DNA of 64,000 bases from Pyxicephalus adspersus (Eukaryota > Chordata > Amphibia > Anura > Pyxicephalidae): contig NC_092858.1 in NCBI RefSeq assembly GCF_032062135.1, forward strand, positions 165,496,094-165,560,093, read 5' to 3'. How positions within the stretch are numbered: the stretch's first letter is position 1; the number at the start of each line of letters is the position of its first letter. The translations under genes and the position numbers were made by a program. Below are positions 50,761 to 63,898 of this stretch, one piece after another. Under the pieces are notes generated by a model, which searched no databases, was not told where the DNA came from, and saw only the letters and a list, made by a program, of their open reading frames with translations.

Positions 50761-52356
50761 ATCACAACAGATCACTTCCATTAGATGCCTGTAGGGGGCT
50801 TAATGGAAAATTAAAGGGTGGCAACACAGAGGTCAAAGAGCTGACATGCCTTGAGTTGCCACTTGGAACAAGGAAGTACTGCTAAATAGCGGATACAAAA
50901 TTTTAGTGTTCAGATATTTTACCAAAACCAACAACACTCATAAAAAATTTATAATAATGAATGTATTCCTATAGATTCTGGACGGTCAGTTTTTACAAAA
51001 ACCCTCTGGGCCCGGGGTCCATCCCTGGAAATGGTGAGTTTGGGGTATATTTGGCAGCTATGCGCCGGATTAGAGCTTTCTCCGTGATTCCTCCTAATCC
51101 TCAGAATCGTCCTGAGCTGCCACAAGGCGAGACGCTCCTAACAAGAGCTTCATTGTGTGAGACAGGTGTGAGGTTGGAATGGATTCCGGGCCAAGAGGGC
51201 CGATATCAGCGCCAGCTCCCAGAGATGAAAACATGCAGCAAGCATCCAGTAATACCGCCGCAGACATCCACAGACTCAACAATTTAAGGCTTAGCACACA
51301 CACACAACATAAATCAGACAAGGATGTACCAAGCCAACCGTCAGCAACTTGGGCACATGCCTGCAGACTGTCTGTGCTCATCAGACCTCTCCTGTTTGGG
51401 TGATTGGAATCCCTCTCTCTGTCTGGGTGGTGCAGCTCATTCAGGCAAACTTTTACTTTGTCTTATCTTGTCCAGACAACTTTTTTGTTTATTTCATAGA
51501 TCAGATTCTTAAAGAGTTCCAATCTTCTATTATGTGTGATGATGTAAAAGGAACAAAAGTGCGGGTCCATCTAAGTTTTTAATTTATTGTTATTCATTGC
51601 TGTGTGGACTCCGTTAGGGATATTTGCAGTCACTTCCTGTAGTAAAGATGTAATAGGAAATCTAAAGACAACTTTTATAACATAGAGGCGTCCCCGAAGC
51701 AGGTGCCTGGATTGGAGGATTTTCCCTCTTCAATTGCTCTGGTGTAGTTTTTAATTCTTGAACCTAAAATAATCTAGGTCTCGAGCAACCCTGCTAAAAA
51801 CAATTTATTGGGGGGTCAGTAGGAAAAAAGCCAAAAAATTGGTGGCAATTGGGAAGAATGCCGCCCAAAACACCCAAAAACATTGATAGAGTCATGCTGT
51901 TGGCTGTACTAAGTGACGGTGGCCTCAGAACTATCACACAGCAGGGAAGAGGGGCCACATTTTAAGGAACCGCTGGAGGAACCCATGGCTGAGCTCCCTT
52001 CAATTTTTGTTTTAGGGACAATAGTCACCAGGACTAACAAGAAGTGAGAATCATCTTAATAAAAACTTGACAGAGGGTCCAACCCTTTCCTGCTCTATCC
52101 AGTCATACATAATACTTGCACTGTACCTGGACATAATATTTCAGCATGGTGTGTGTTCTGCAAAGTGAAAACAATTGTTACTTATATGTAATTATCTTTT
52201 ATGCAAAACAGACCAGTCATCCACGACCTGCTGGGTAACGGCTTGTTATATAACTGAGATGCTTGATATACTGATGAGCTCCTCAGCTTCAGAACTGTGA
52301 GCAGCCACCGTTCTGGCTTTTCCTTAAAAAAAGGAAACAAATGTTGTGATCTAGGT

Positions 52357-53155
52357 CAGTGGTCGCCAACCAGTTGTCTGTGGACGGGTGGTCTGCGAGA
52401 AAATTTTAATGGTCCACAGAAAAATGTGAACATTATTTGCAACTTTTATGTTTTATTAATAATAAAACAAAAATATTATATAAATATTATTTATATTGTT
52501 GTTTATAATATATAAACAATATTAATATATTCTTATATTCTGAAAGACAATTTTTACCTTTATATTGCACTAAATTCATGAACTGTACTAAAGACGGAAA
52601 AACAAGGGAGGAGCAGCGTGACGTCAGTGTAGTGTTATGTTGTATGAGGCAACTGCTGCCGAGCCGTACGCTTCAATATTGTTTCCACCATTACAACAGT
52701 CACCCGCTCCTCCAATACCGATTCTCATCCCATTGTTTTATATTATTTGTTTATTTCACAGATGTTCTTTTAAGTATGACCTTAGCCGTGTATTTTCTTT
52801 AACTGTTATATTTAATGGCATCAAATAGTTTGACTTTGATAACTATCATTTCTTGTTTGGTCTTAGATTGGAATGAAATAAACCCATAATGAGTGAGAGA
52901 AAGCAAACAAATATTTTACATTTCCTTAGTAATACCAAAGATAATGCAACTAATGATAGTAGTAATAATAGTAATATTTCACTTAACCGTTAGCTGATCA
53001 ATGAATCAGAGCCACCACAGTCCTCGTCAGCACCATTAGGTAGATCATTATTTTACAAATGTATTTATCTTTTTACAAAAATTTATATTAAAAGTCCGCA
53101 GGATTAAAATGATAAATTTAGTGGTCTGTAAGGTCGGAAAAGTTGGCGACCGCTG
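52357..53155. mobile_element. hAT-type non-autonomous element, ~800 bp
   Basis: Starts CAGTGGTCGCCAACCAG and ends AAGTTGGCGACCGCTG (inverse CAGCGGTCGCCAACTT). The interior is AT-rich with no long ORF. The flanks share only CTAG at the same offset, so the target duplication is degraded or absent. Confidence 0.65.
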
Positions 53156-53159
53156 TACT

Positions 53160-53350
53160 AGCGAGTTCTGTATCTTATTAGAGAGTGTTGCAATTTATCA
53201 GAGAGTGCTACATCTTATCAGGAAGCTTTACATCTTTTTAGAGTGTGCTACAAAACACTAAAGACTTTTACATTCAACCAGAGAGTGATACATATTACTA
53301 GAGAGTTCTAAATCTTATCAGAGAGTGCTGCACATTACCAAAGAGTGTTG
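53160..53350. repeat. Tandem array, ~26-bp unit
   Basis: Repeated AGAGAGTGCTACATCTTATC-like units, directly after the 52357-53155 hAT element. Confidence 0.75.
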
Positions 53351-54519
53351 CCTCTTCTAGATTGTGAGCTGGCAAGGTCAGGGTCCTCCCCCAAGTTTCT
53401 CATCTCTGCTCATTTTATCAAATGAAAATAATTTGCTGTTTGTATTTTAGTATTTGTATTGTTTATTTTTATTTTACTGTGCATGAACTATTTATTTAAT
53501 TATATTATTTATGTATGTTGTACAGCTCCACAGAGGATGATGGCGCTAGCTGGCACAGTAGGGGAGGGGAAGTTGGGGTCTATATTTGGGGTACCCTGGA
53601 ATACAGAAGACACTTCATTATTATTATTATATTTCTTCATTCTGAATTTTTTTGACTCTTTACTGACCCCAAATCATAATTTTAAACTGGTAACCCCCCC
53701 TCAGGTCATAGAGAGCATAGAACTGACCGACTTTCGGGGTGACATTTACTGGACCATATTTACATATTTATCTATATTTAGCACTTCAAATCATTTGCTT
53801 TTTTCTGTTATGTTGCAGTTTTTGTTTCTTTCGGATGAGTTTAGCAGCCTGCATGCAATTCTCTGTCCTTCCCCTCATCTGACGAGGTCTTCCAGTAAAG
53901 AGCGTCTGAGCTCGATGTGAAATTTCTGTTCCGTGACTAAGTCTGTGTTTGTTGAGTGAAAATCTGCTGGCTGCTTCTGCTTCCTCTCTGTCGCTCGGGG
54001 CTCGTTGCTGGCTGTTGGTGCCAATAATAGACGCGGGCCTGCCGGCGCAGCTGTGGCTCTGTCGCCATCTTTCTGTCACTCACACCTGTCGGGCTTTGTG
54101 CGTTCTGACTGGACGTTCTGAGTCACAGCTGCATGTGGGCTGTTCTGCGGCTTGGGCTGATGACTGCGGTCAACTTGATACCCTGGCACCGTCTTCTACT
54201 ATCTGGCTGAAATCATCCAACGGACTGCTAAAATCAAGCTGCTGAACAAAAACCAAACACCGGCGGTGATCGCTCTGTTTACAACTGGCAGTCACGTGAT
54301 TCTTTTTGGAAGTGGATGGGAATTGCTGGAACTCCAATCCAAAAACTTGAATGGGCTCGTCTGCCCATTCTTGATCTGAATGTCGGTTGCCGGTGTTTCT
54401 GAGATGTCAAAAAGTTTTATTTCATGTGTTAGTTTAATGCTTCTTTAGTTTGCAGGTGAATTCCATGGAGATGTTCACCAGAGATTTAACCCATCACCTA
54501 CCATCAATGGCCCCTGACC

Positions 54520-55385
54520 TGGCAGCTCTCATCCGTGGCTCTTCACCCACCAGGTCTTTTGTGTGCAACTTCACCCAAAATTTGTAGCCTGTTAGCTTGT
54601 ATCCATGGTCCCTTACCCACTAACTCACATCCATGGTCCTCCACCTGCCAGCTTGTAACCATCGTCTTTGACCCACTAGCCTTCATCCATCATGATTCAC
54701 TTGCCATAACACATCTGTGGCCTTTCACCCACCAACTTACATTCATGGTCCTTCACTTCCAGCCTCTTACCTACCAGCTCACATCCATGGTCCTTTATTT
54801 TCCAAATCACATTTAAGACCTTTTACCCACCAGCCTTCACCCATGGTGCTTTACCTTCCATATCACATCTGTGGTGTTATACCCACCAACTTACACCAAT
54901 GGTCCTTTACCTGCCAGCTCACATATGTGGTCTTTTACACAGCAGCTCACACCCATGGTCCTTCACCTTTTAGCTCATATTGGTGGTGTTTTAACTACCA
55001 GCTCACGTTAATGGTTCTTCACCTGCCAGCTCATACTGATGGTATTTTACCTACCAACTTACATGTATGGTCTTTCACCTGCCAGCTTATATCTGTGGTC
55101 TTTTACCCACCAGCTCATCCCCATTATCTTTCACCTACCAGCTCACATATGTGGCCTTTTACCCACCAGTTCACATCCATGGTTATTTACCTGGTAGCTC
55201 ACATCCCTAGACATCCCTAAGCCCTCCAGCTCACGCCTATGGTTATTTACTCATCGGCTCATATCTGTGTCCTTTTACCCACCAGCTCACATCTACCATA
55301 CTTCAGCTCATAGGTCACATTTGTGGCCCTTCACCCAACAGCTCACACTTGTGGCCCTTCATCTGTCAGCTCACATTGTTAGCCT
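54520..55385. repeat. Minisatellite, ~28-bp unit, about 30 copies
   Basis: Units of the form TGGTCCTTCACCCACCAGCT plus CACATCCA. The 167-residue open frame at 54717-55220 is an artefact of the array and has a 28-residue period. Confidence 0.88.
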
Positions 55386-55987
55386 TGGTAACTTGCCAGT
55401 TTACTTCCACTGTAAACTAGAACCTCCTCTTTACCCAGAAGTCTCTTCTCCCTTTTCAGAAGATATTTTACATAGATTGCCTTAAATGAATAAACAGTCC
55501 AGCATCGGATCAATCTTCCCATGGGCCGAACAAACTGCTTGGAGTACCAAGAAGTCCTGTAATGTCCAAAAATACACATGATGTGATGCCACTGGAGCAC
55601 CATTTTCTTGTATAAAGTTACAAACCCTCCTAATTCCACACTGCACAACACAGCTCGGCTCCTAATGGCCCCGAGACCGGTCGGATTAAAGTATGTCACA
55701 CATTCTACAGCTAATTTGTTGACAAATAAGAAATTTCTGCCCCAGCAGCTGAGACGAGTCTCCGGTATCTGGGACACCATGGCATTCTCCTTCCTCACAT
55801 ACCCCGACAACATGGCTGAGGATTAACAAAGCGTTACTCATCTCAACTGGAGAATTACATGTCCGGAATTCCTGCTGGATGTTTTTGTGTATAAAAAAGC
55901 CATCTTGTGCCGGGGCTTTACTCTGCTCCCAACAGGAAAAGATTTTATTTGCAGTAAAATGGGAAAATTCGCAGATTACTTTTGTAA

Positions 55988-55991
55988 AATA

Positions 55992-56033
<42 letters not shown>

Positions 56034-56073
56034 ACTATCCCATATCTACCTATCTATCTATCTATCTATCTAG
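55988..56073. repeat. (CTAT)n microsatellite
   Basis: Two runs of CTAT units split by a short interruption. Confidence 0.95.
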
Positions 56074-56139
56074 TACAATTATTATATTTCAATCTTAAAC
56101 CACTGTAATTTTCTAAAAGAGTCAAAAAAACTCAAAGCA

Positions 56140-56292
56140 ATATGACAATTGGGCAATGGTCATTGGGAAGAATGTCACCCTTACAGATAGCAATAAAGAT
56201 CATTGGTGTCAGTGGTAACTGACCCGAGAGGCATATATTACTCAAAAAACCTTTAGCAACATTTGGAGGAACCCTGGTTGAGAAACACTGAT
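56140..56292 (+). mobile_element. hAT-like fragment, family C
   Basis: AATGTCACCCTTACAGATAG through GAACCCTGGTTGAGAAACAC. Only the right part of the element remains. Confidence 0.52.
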
Positions 56293-56376
56293 CTAAAGAG
56301 ATGCAGACACTGCAGCTTTCCTTATTGAAACATGGAAAATGCACCAGGTGGATATACTGAATGGGATCCTTCCATT

Positions 56377-56600
56377 ATTATTAAAAAACAGGATTTATAT
56401 AGGGCCAACATATTACGCAGCGCTGTACAATAAATAGGGTTGCAAATGACAGACACATACAGACAGTGATACAGGAGGAGGAGAGGACCCTGACCCGAAG
56501 AGCTTACAATTTAAGAGGCGGAGGAATTTACACACAATAGCATGGGAGATATGTAATGGTGGGAAGTAGTGATGGTTTCAAAAAACAGAAGAAGACGGGT
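56377..56600 (-). mobile_element. LINE 3' end, inverted
   Basis: Matches the 30906 copy in reverse, including the UTR and the region just after the RT remnant. It lies head-to-head with another tail 25 bp away. Confidence 0.62.
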
Positions 56601-56624
56601 TCCATTCGTTTAGCAAAGGACATC

Positions 56625-56775
56625 TTAGATTATAAGCTCTTCGGGACAGGGTCCTCTCCTCCTCCTGTGTCACTGTTTGTATCTATCTGTCATCTGCAAC
56701 CCCTATTTAATGTACAGCACTGCGTAATATGTTGGCGCTATATAAATCCTGTTTAGAATTAATAATAATAATTGA
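56625..56775 (+). mobile_element. LINE 3' tail fragment
   Basis: TTATAAGCTCTTCGGGACAG, then the CACTGTTTGTATCTATCTGT block and an AATAATAATAAT tail. It forms an inverted pair with the copy at 56377-56600. Confidence 0.62.
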
Positions 56776-56893
56776 GCTCTATTTATAAAATAAGAAATCT
56801 GACATTCCCTCATTCTTGGAGAGGGAATGGGAATAAAAGATTGCCACTGAAACACACAGACCTGGAAGATTCTGTTTTATAAATAGAGCCCAT
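56772..56893. mobile_element. Fold-back MITE, family B
   Basis: GAGCTCTATTTATAAAATAA and the inverse TTTTATAAATAGAGCCC. Short internal-deletion version. Confidence 0.65.
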
Positions 56894-59536
56894 CGTGTTA
56901 GTTTTTTTTACTCTTATAGGGTCTTTTTTGGATCCATGGTATGTGAGAACATATGCAATCATTATAATCATGTATGATCCGATAAAAAAACATTATATTA
57001 TTATTCTTTGTTCAACGTTTGTATTATCCTTTAGTTACACATATATATCTTTCATATTTATGCTTTTTTCTCAGTGAGAAGAAGAATCTAAAAATAAGCC
57101 TAATAAATAAGTAAACTTTATTACATGATAATATCTGAAATCCAAGCCCCAGGAAACAATGGCAAATAAAAAAAAATCCATTATTGTCCTCTCTATGGAG
57201 TGTCTAAGGTTTCACGCGCCGAAGATCTGATGCCACTGTAGAAAAATCAGCAATCAGCAAAAACTCTAAAAAGTTTAAGACGCGGCGATGAAATAATAGC
57301 CTGACCTTTAAAAAATGGGCGTTTTTATAAAAATGTTTTGGCCCTTTAGGTTTAAAAATGAAAAGTATATTTTTGTTTCAATGTGTTTGCCTTTGAGGAT
57401 CAGAGAGGCTGGCTATTTATTTACTTTGCTGTGTAACTTGAATCCGCATCAATACATGGAGTGTACTGCCAGGAGATTATAAGAGGTTATTCAGTGTGAG
57501 GAAGGATTGGGTTTGGGAGTGTGCGGCTCACAGTCCCAGCATTGCACAATCCTTGTATTTAACGCTCTTCTTGCTGGTGGCCCCGAGAGTCCCTTGTAAA
57601 ACAGTTACTTGAGTCTATGACCTAATATCCTCAAATTTAATAACCCAACACCTCAGGAGCTCATAAAAACTCTAGTAAGATTATCACCTGAACATTAGAA
57701 GCTTCTAAAAGCTGTTGAATGTGAAAAGCCAAAGGAAGGGTTAGGCTTTATACACATGGCAGGCAACCTGGGGCACTGGGTTTGATGGCCAGGAAAGGGG
57801 ATATTCAGGCATCTCCTAGATTGTAAGCTCTTAGGGGCAGGGTTCTCTCCCCCTTCTCTCTATCAGCTAATATAATATGAAAACCTGCAGTATCCTGATG
57901 GCATTCTTCATATATCATGATCAATATGGAATCAGTATTTAGATACTGAGACCTTTCAATTAGTCGTTCTTGGGATATATGAAGAATGCACTTTGGAGAA
58001 GGAAACCCACTTATATTTTAGCCAATGGAGCAGGACTAAGGATTAGTGGAAAGCTTACTGGTTCTGTTACAGACAATAAAGACACCTTGTGATCCAACCC
58101 TGGCCCATGACAATCAAAATGAATTAAAAAAAAAGTTGTGCTCCACTTAAATCAATATCAGGAAAACTTTTCAAGCTATGGAAACATTTCACACTGCCAG
58201 AATAAAAGAGATAAGGAGGAACAGAGCTGACCAGGTAGGAAACCAAGGCTGGAGTTCATAACAAAGAACTCATCAATCAATTCATCCAATTTCATATCCA
58301 ACAGCTGCTAAATTTGGTTACCCTACAACATGTATTTTATCAGCTTATGAAAGTAAAACCTCAGCATGATCAACATACAAATTTAAAGAAACAAAGTGTC
58401 TTCTGGTTTTGGATAGAGGAGGGATGATTGATACCTTCTGGAAGGTTTTTGTTGCCTGTGATCCTCTTGGGCAGATCCATCTTTATTTTCCTGCCCTGGT
58501 TACTTGTTTCTGAAAAAGTGAGGAGCAATCCACATTTTTGGGAATAGAGGGAAGGTTGTTCAATGAGAAAACCTATGATAGAGACCATTGTGAAAAATGA
58601 GGTTGGAGAGATGCTAAGAAGTGTGCATGGAACTCAAGAAAGAGATCTAAGAACGTCATAAGAGCCTGACCATTGCACTTTCAATACATGACAATTACTA
58701 ACATGAATTCCAGGCTGATAGGAATATGGTATAAATGACAGCTCCCCATGTAATGAGGATATAGGGAATGATTAAGGGAATTGGTCCTCTTGTGTCACTT
58801 CTTAATGATCTACAATTAATGTAAAGCTGGTCCTTTTGACACTGATGTTCTCCTCTAATAGTGCACTGATGGGATTTGAAACCTGTTTAGCGCATTGTGT
58901 CATCAGAGTGTTACCAGCAATGTAAAGCATTTTCAGGTGCGGAGCACCACCGTACAGTAAATGACAGCTCAAGATGAGCCAGTGACTGAAAATGAAGCTC
59001 ATTGCAAAATAAAGCTATATTAACCCCGAGCGGTGCAGAAAACAAAAGGTAAGGAATAAATCAGTCCTATATTTGTAATCCATCGCATCTGCACAAAGTC
59101 TTCAGCGTCGGCAGCCAAGAGAAAATGACTTGGCTAAACTTGGCTAAGCTAAAACGTATGTGGTTTGCACTTGTTAAGCCTTGCAACGGCTGTGTGCCAT
59201 ACTTGCTAAGTGGTGTTAAGTCATAAAGTGCATTTCTGCTCTTTGGAGGTGCCATATGGTCTAGCAGAGATTAACATAAACAGCAGCTATGATCTAGCTG
59301 GCTGTTATCACTCCACTGTGGGCATTAATTTAAGGTGAACGTCTAATTAAATATAAAAAAGTGCAAGCGCTAAACACACAGATATATATATAAAACTTTT
59401 ATATACACTGCAGGATGCTCCAGTTCTGGATCTGAACCTGATGCCCAATATGTTCATTTTGCAGGTATGCATTTGAATATTATGTTCAGACTTTTGGTGT
59501 TGTCACTGCTGAGATCTCCAATACGTGATACACTGG

Positions 59537-59751
59537 GCCTGATTTAATTAAGCTCTCCATGAATGGAGAAGATAGACCATCATGGATGAACTTGTTTGAT
59601 CCAGCAAACCTGGAATGGATCTGTCCCAGGAGTGAAACAATTGCCAAATCATTTTTAAGAAATCCATTCCAGATTTGCTGCATCATTCAGGTTCTACCAT
59701 GATAATCTATCTTCTTCAGTCTTGAAGCACTTTAAAAAATCAGGCCCATTG
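59537..59751. mobile_element. Fold-back MITE, family A
   Basis: Begins GGGCCTGATTTAATTAAGCT and ends CACTTTAAAAAATCAGGCCC. The arms are complementary over most of the length. Confidence 0.68.
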
Positions 59752-62700
59752 GGACCTATTGTATTAGATGATGGTTGATATCCATTCACTGGGAGATACC
59801 TTCCTGCCTATAGGAAGCTTGAACATGGAGCTCTTCTAAAGGATCATGGGGTTACACTACTGATCCCCAAGGCTGCAAAATAGAATAGCTACAAGCATAA
59901 GAACCATTTTTCCCGACAGCATGCCACCAAAACCAAATCACAACTGAAGGTTTGGTACGGAGCCACCTTCTACTATGTTCAAAGACCTGCCTGGCTGTAC
60001 AGACATGTTACCTGCAGATGTGCCTGCCAGCAGCCTGATAAACAAGGCATTGTGCTGCCTACCCTACAGCATTCCGTGTGTGAATACACTTTTGTGTGAG
60101 AGATTGATGTTGTTCTCTCTTGTTGCCCCGAATCTGGCTATACGCTTACCCTGAGATGGAACTTTGGCACAATAAAATAAGCATAAATAATTGCTTCTCA
60201 TATTTTTTCTCGTAAGAAACTCACCTCATTTTTAATTTAAGCAGACAGGCTGAATATTTACTTTCATTGACCTTAACGGCTCTTGGTAATTGTTAAGGCG
60301 TCCTACTATTTTTCCCATGCGCTTCTGTACAGAAGGGAGATCAACGAGAGATCTGCAAATTGGATCCCTGGACTTGGAATTAAGAACAAAACTTTTATGC
60401 AGAGTCACTCCGTGCAAATATTTAGGTTAGCCTAATAAAAAATAATATATGATGCAGTCTTTTGTATCATTGATTTATCACTTGACAGTAAATGTGTAAT
60501 TTTTCCATCTGCAGTATTTTTTTTATAAGTTAAATTGCACAGCAGTGTCAGATGGGCCAGGATGGGGTTGTTCCAAAGTGATCAAAAACCAACCAGTTTA
60601 GGCTTTTTAGGATGTGATGGAAATGTTTTTTTTTTTTCTTTGGTTTAAAACAAAGAAAATGTAAGCACTATGGTTTGTTCCAATGCCTGTTACTTTTAAA
60701 GAATGGTGTGGTTAAATAAAGCCTCAGTTCCCATGGGTGGTCATTGGGTGGCTCCTGGTGGCTGGCAGCCATTGAGTACCCTCCACCACCATGTTTATTA
60801 ATGAATGAGCACCCATGTGGTTTCTATTGGGTGGCTATCAGCCGCCCTATTCTTTTTGTTTATGACAACCATGGGTGAGATCCTGTACTCACTCAGCCCT
60901 GAATTGGGGGGATTGCATTGCCTCCTCACCATCCATTTCCTTTTGGAAATTAAACAATATTGGATCTACTGGCAGGAATTACCAGGGGGTACTCCAAGAA
61001 ACAAAAACTATTACTGTTGTGGATGCTGCTTTGAAAATAATTAAACATATTATCAAAAGAAATAACAAATAAAGCATTTTGCTAAACAAATAAAAAAAAA
61101 ATGAAGCATACTAGTTGATTATAAGACCGCATTGTGACCTGTGTGTGCGTCATTAACATCATCCAGCTAAATCAATATTCTCCTGCACCAGAACAGGGAC
61201 AAATATTAACATTCCAGGCCCTGCAGCCCTCCGTGGATTTGCTGGGATTGTCGTAAAAAGGACATTTTCAGAAGATCAGAAGCCCTCGTAGCGCCTGACA
61301 GGCAGAAGAAAAATCTGATTGCACCTGGGAGACTACAAAAGCCGAATGAACAGAACAAGAATATCACTTTGCACGGTTCAAAATACCCACAGAAGCCGTC
61401 TTCAGATAAATGTCTTTGTTGCTTTTAATTTATGTTGGGTCTACAGAGAGGGTAATCTTTCAACCCGGAGATCATTTGATGTGGTGTTTCTCCATTCTCC
61501 GTCTTTTGTCTATGTACTTGTTTGGTTAGATGTTTCGGATTAACAGGTGTACTTTCCCTTGTGCATGCTGGGTGAGTATGTGTACCGCATACTGGGAAAA
61601 TATTTCACCGTGGCACGCTTTTATTGCCCTTCTAGCTGAGAAAGAACATTTTGTACCAATGAATTCTACATTTCTTGATCCAAATATAAAAGTATTATCA
61701 TAAAGAAAAGATCTACCTGTTACTACAGGAGTTTAAAAAGTTTTGGCCAAAGTTTATACATTGTTGCTATTCATTTAGTTAAAAGTGCAAGTTGACACCT
61801 TGCAGAAAATTAGTTCACATTGGGCGGATAAGGTAAGTTTATAATTTTTCATTCCATAGGTGGCAGAAGACTGCAGCATTGCCGAGCTTCATGAAGCATA
61901 CAAGAGTGGATTGCTTTCCTGCCGCCTCCAAAGACTTGAATTGGTGCCACATTGAAACACTTTGCTTGCAGGTTTTGCAAGCAGTTTCAATGCACAAAAA
62001 AAGAAACCACTTTGCTAGGCTGTTGCAGCTTTTTGCAAACACCTGAAATAGTCTAGCCTGGGTACCACTCCTGGGCACCTAGCATTTGACAGTAGGCATC
62101 CTGGGGTGGCATACACTGCTGTAAAACAACCAACATGCCCTAAGGGGTAGTCACACAGTTTTGCAATCTGCAAACCACCGATCCACCACAACTCTGTGTC
62201 GCCTATCACTGAATTTAATGTGCGCATATCATTCATTAGGCATTTGTGAATCCCACAAATCCACGGTGGATGCCTCATTCTGATTTGTTACTTCAAGTGC
62301 CTGGCATTCAGTTTTCTATTAAATCTACTGCTCAAATAAACAGTTTTTTCTATCAATTGCTTGAAAAAAAGTCAAGGCAGCTGAAAGGGGGTTCAATCAA
62401 GTGCACCGCTGTAACTTTACCTGCCCTAAAAGCTATGTAGGCAACGAGTGCATTGTTAGGTATCACTTACAGCCACCGTAGAGGTGAATGAGAGAGGGGG
62501 AAGGAAGAATGAGCAGGTGGTGTCCCCTTCCATAAGAAATAGCAGTGGCCATTGGCTGTTGGTCATTCGGTGATCCGATGGATCACTAGGTAACGTTGGA
62601 GAACAGATGCTAAATTTTTTCCTGAGACTTTAACAATGGTGCAATGAAAATCAGGCATCTGCATGTAGCTTAAGGGGTCCTTGGGTAACAGTATGAGCAA

Positions 62701-63767
62701 ATTTTAAAAATTAGGATATATAAAGAATAAAGCCAGCTCCATCAGAAATGTCTAAGTTGCATTCTCTGCAAATTTGCAAGTGTGCCAGATGCTAAGCTGC
62801 ACATTAGCTGGTGGTGGCAGGAAAAATTCTGCATTTATTTATTTTAGCATGATTTTAAAGCAAACCTAAACTTTTCCACGGTACGGCATCCTTACACCAA
62901 CACAACAGTTCCTGTTTTGTGGCTTTTGTTTGTCCAATATCTATAGCAGCATCTTCCAAACACAGTGCTACTTCTGTATTTCAGGACACGTTTCAAAGTA
63001 TTCATGAGAAAAGATCTCCTTTTTCTTTGCTCTCTTAGCACGCACATCCATATTATTTTAAAGCATACCACTTACTGCCGAGCATTGTGGGTAAGACTAC
63101 TGGTGAGCTTCTTTTAACACTAGATTGCCGGAGAACAGCTGTGATCCTTGTCGGCGGAGGCGGAGTTATAAATAGCGAACACTGACGCTCTGTATGCTTC
63201 GAGGATTTCGGACAACCGGCCTTAAGTCGGCCTCATTCACTTACATTTCATGGTATTGAGGACAGAGGACTTTTTATGATTTTCAAAGGGATCCCAACCA
63301 GAACGGCTCATTTATGGGGATTGTAGAAACTTTAAAACACTATAAAAATATATAACTATATTGCTGAATTCTCCTTCCAGCGTTTTATACATTTTATGTT
63401 TTGGCTGCATGCTTCTTATATGTACTAGTTGCATTCTCTCAGGGTGACAACCCTTGCTCAGTGTAATGTAGCTTTAGTGGAGCAGTGTTGTCACCTAAAA
63501 TTACTGAACCTCTCCATATCATGGCATGGTGAGGGGTGTTGTTGTCCATACAAAGAATCTAATGGCGGGGCTGATAACATTGTTAGAGATCTCAATGCAG
63601 TATTGTTAGCTTACTACAGGTAGTTAGGAGCTCACAGGATTTATGTTATTAGGAAAGTAGCAGATGGGCTTTACACTTTGAACCCCATACCTGGTGCACC
63701 TTGCCCCCATGGCACTCTGTCTTGGTCTGGTCTAGAAATCTGTTTGTTCATTGGACCGAGGCTACTG

Positions 63768-63898
63768 AAGGTGTACCTGGTCACAGGAACAATCGTGTTG
63801 AAAATTTACCTGGCCGCTTGACTAACTGGATTGAGCAGGTACCTGGTCAAATGAACAATAGTAGGGAAGGTGTACATGGTCACGTGACCAGTAGTATT
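63768..63898. repeat. Tandem array, ~33-bp unit, running into the gap
   Basis: About four units starting GTACCTGGTCACAGGAACAA. The last ends at the run of N. Confidence 0.7.

Larger units (their letters stand above)
45149..63898 (-). other. RUNX1: Large RUNX1 intron (no further RUNX1 exon in window)
   Basis: No segment on the - strand encodes Runt-domain motifs or the conserved exon preceding TRQVQ, so this is intron up to the gap. It holds minisatellites (45417-45580, 53160-53350, 54520-55385, 63768-63898), LINE tails (45587-45668, 56377-56600, 56625-56775), fold-back MITEs (48718-48873, 56772-56893, 59537-59751), a hAT-type element (52357-53155) and a ranid-type repeat (50395-50760). The blocks at 57120-57560, 58860-59340, 60000-60530 and 61140-61560 are complex and repeat-poor. 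I see nothing specific in 46000-48500 or 61600-63400. Confidence 0.7.

Noticed and set aside
54717..55220. 167-residue open frame on +
   Set aside because: It lies wholly in a 28-bp minisatellite and its translation repeats every 28 residues.
45149..63898. Runt-domain exons of RUNX1
   Set aside because: Searched for conserved Runt and MRVSPHH-type motifs on the - strand and found none. They must lie beyond the window.
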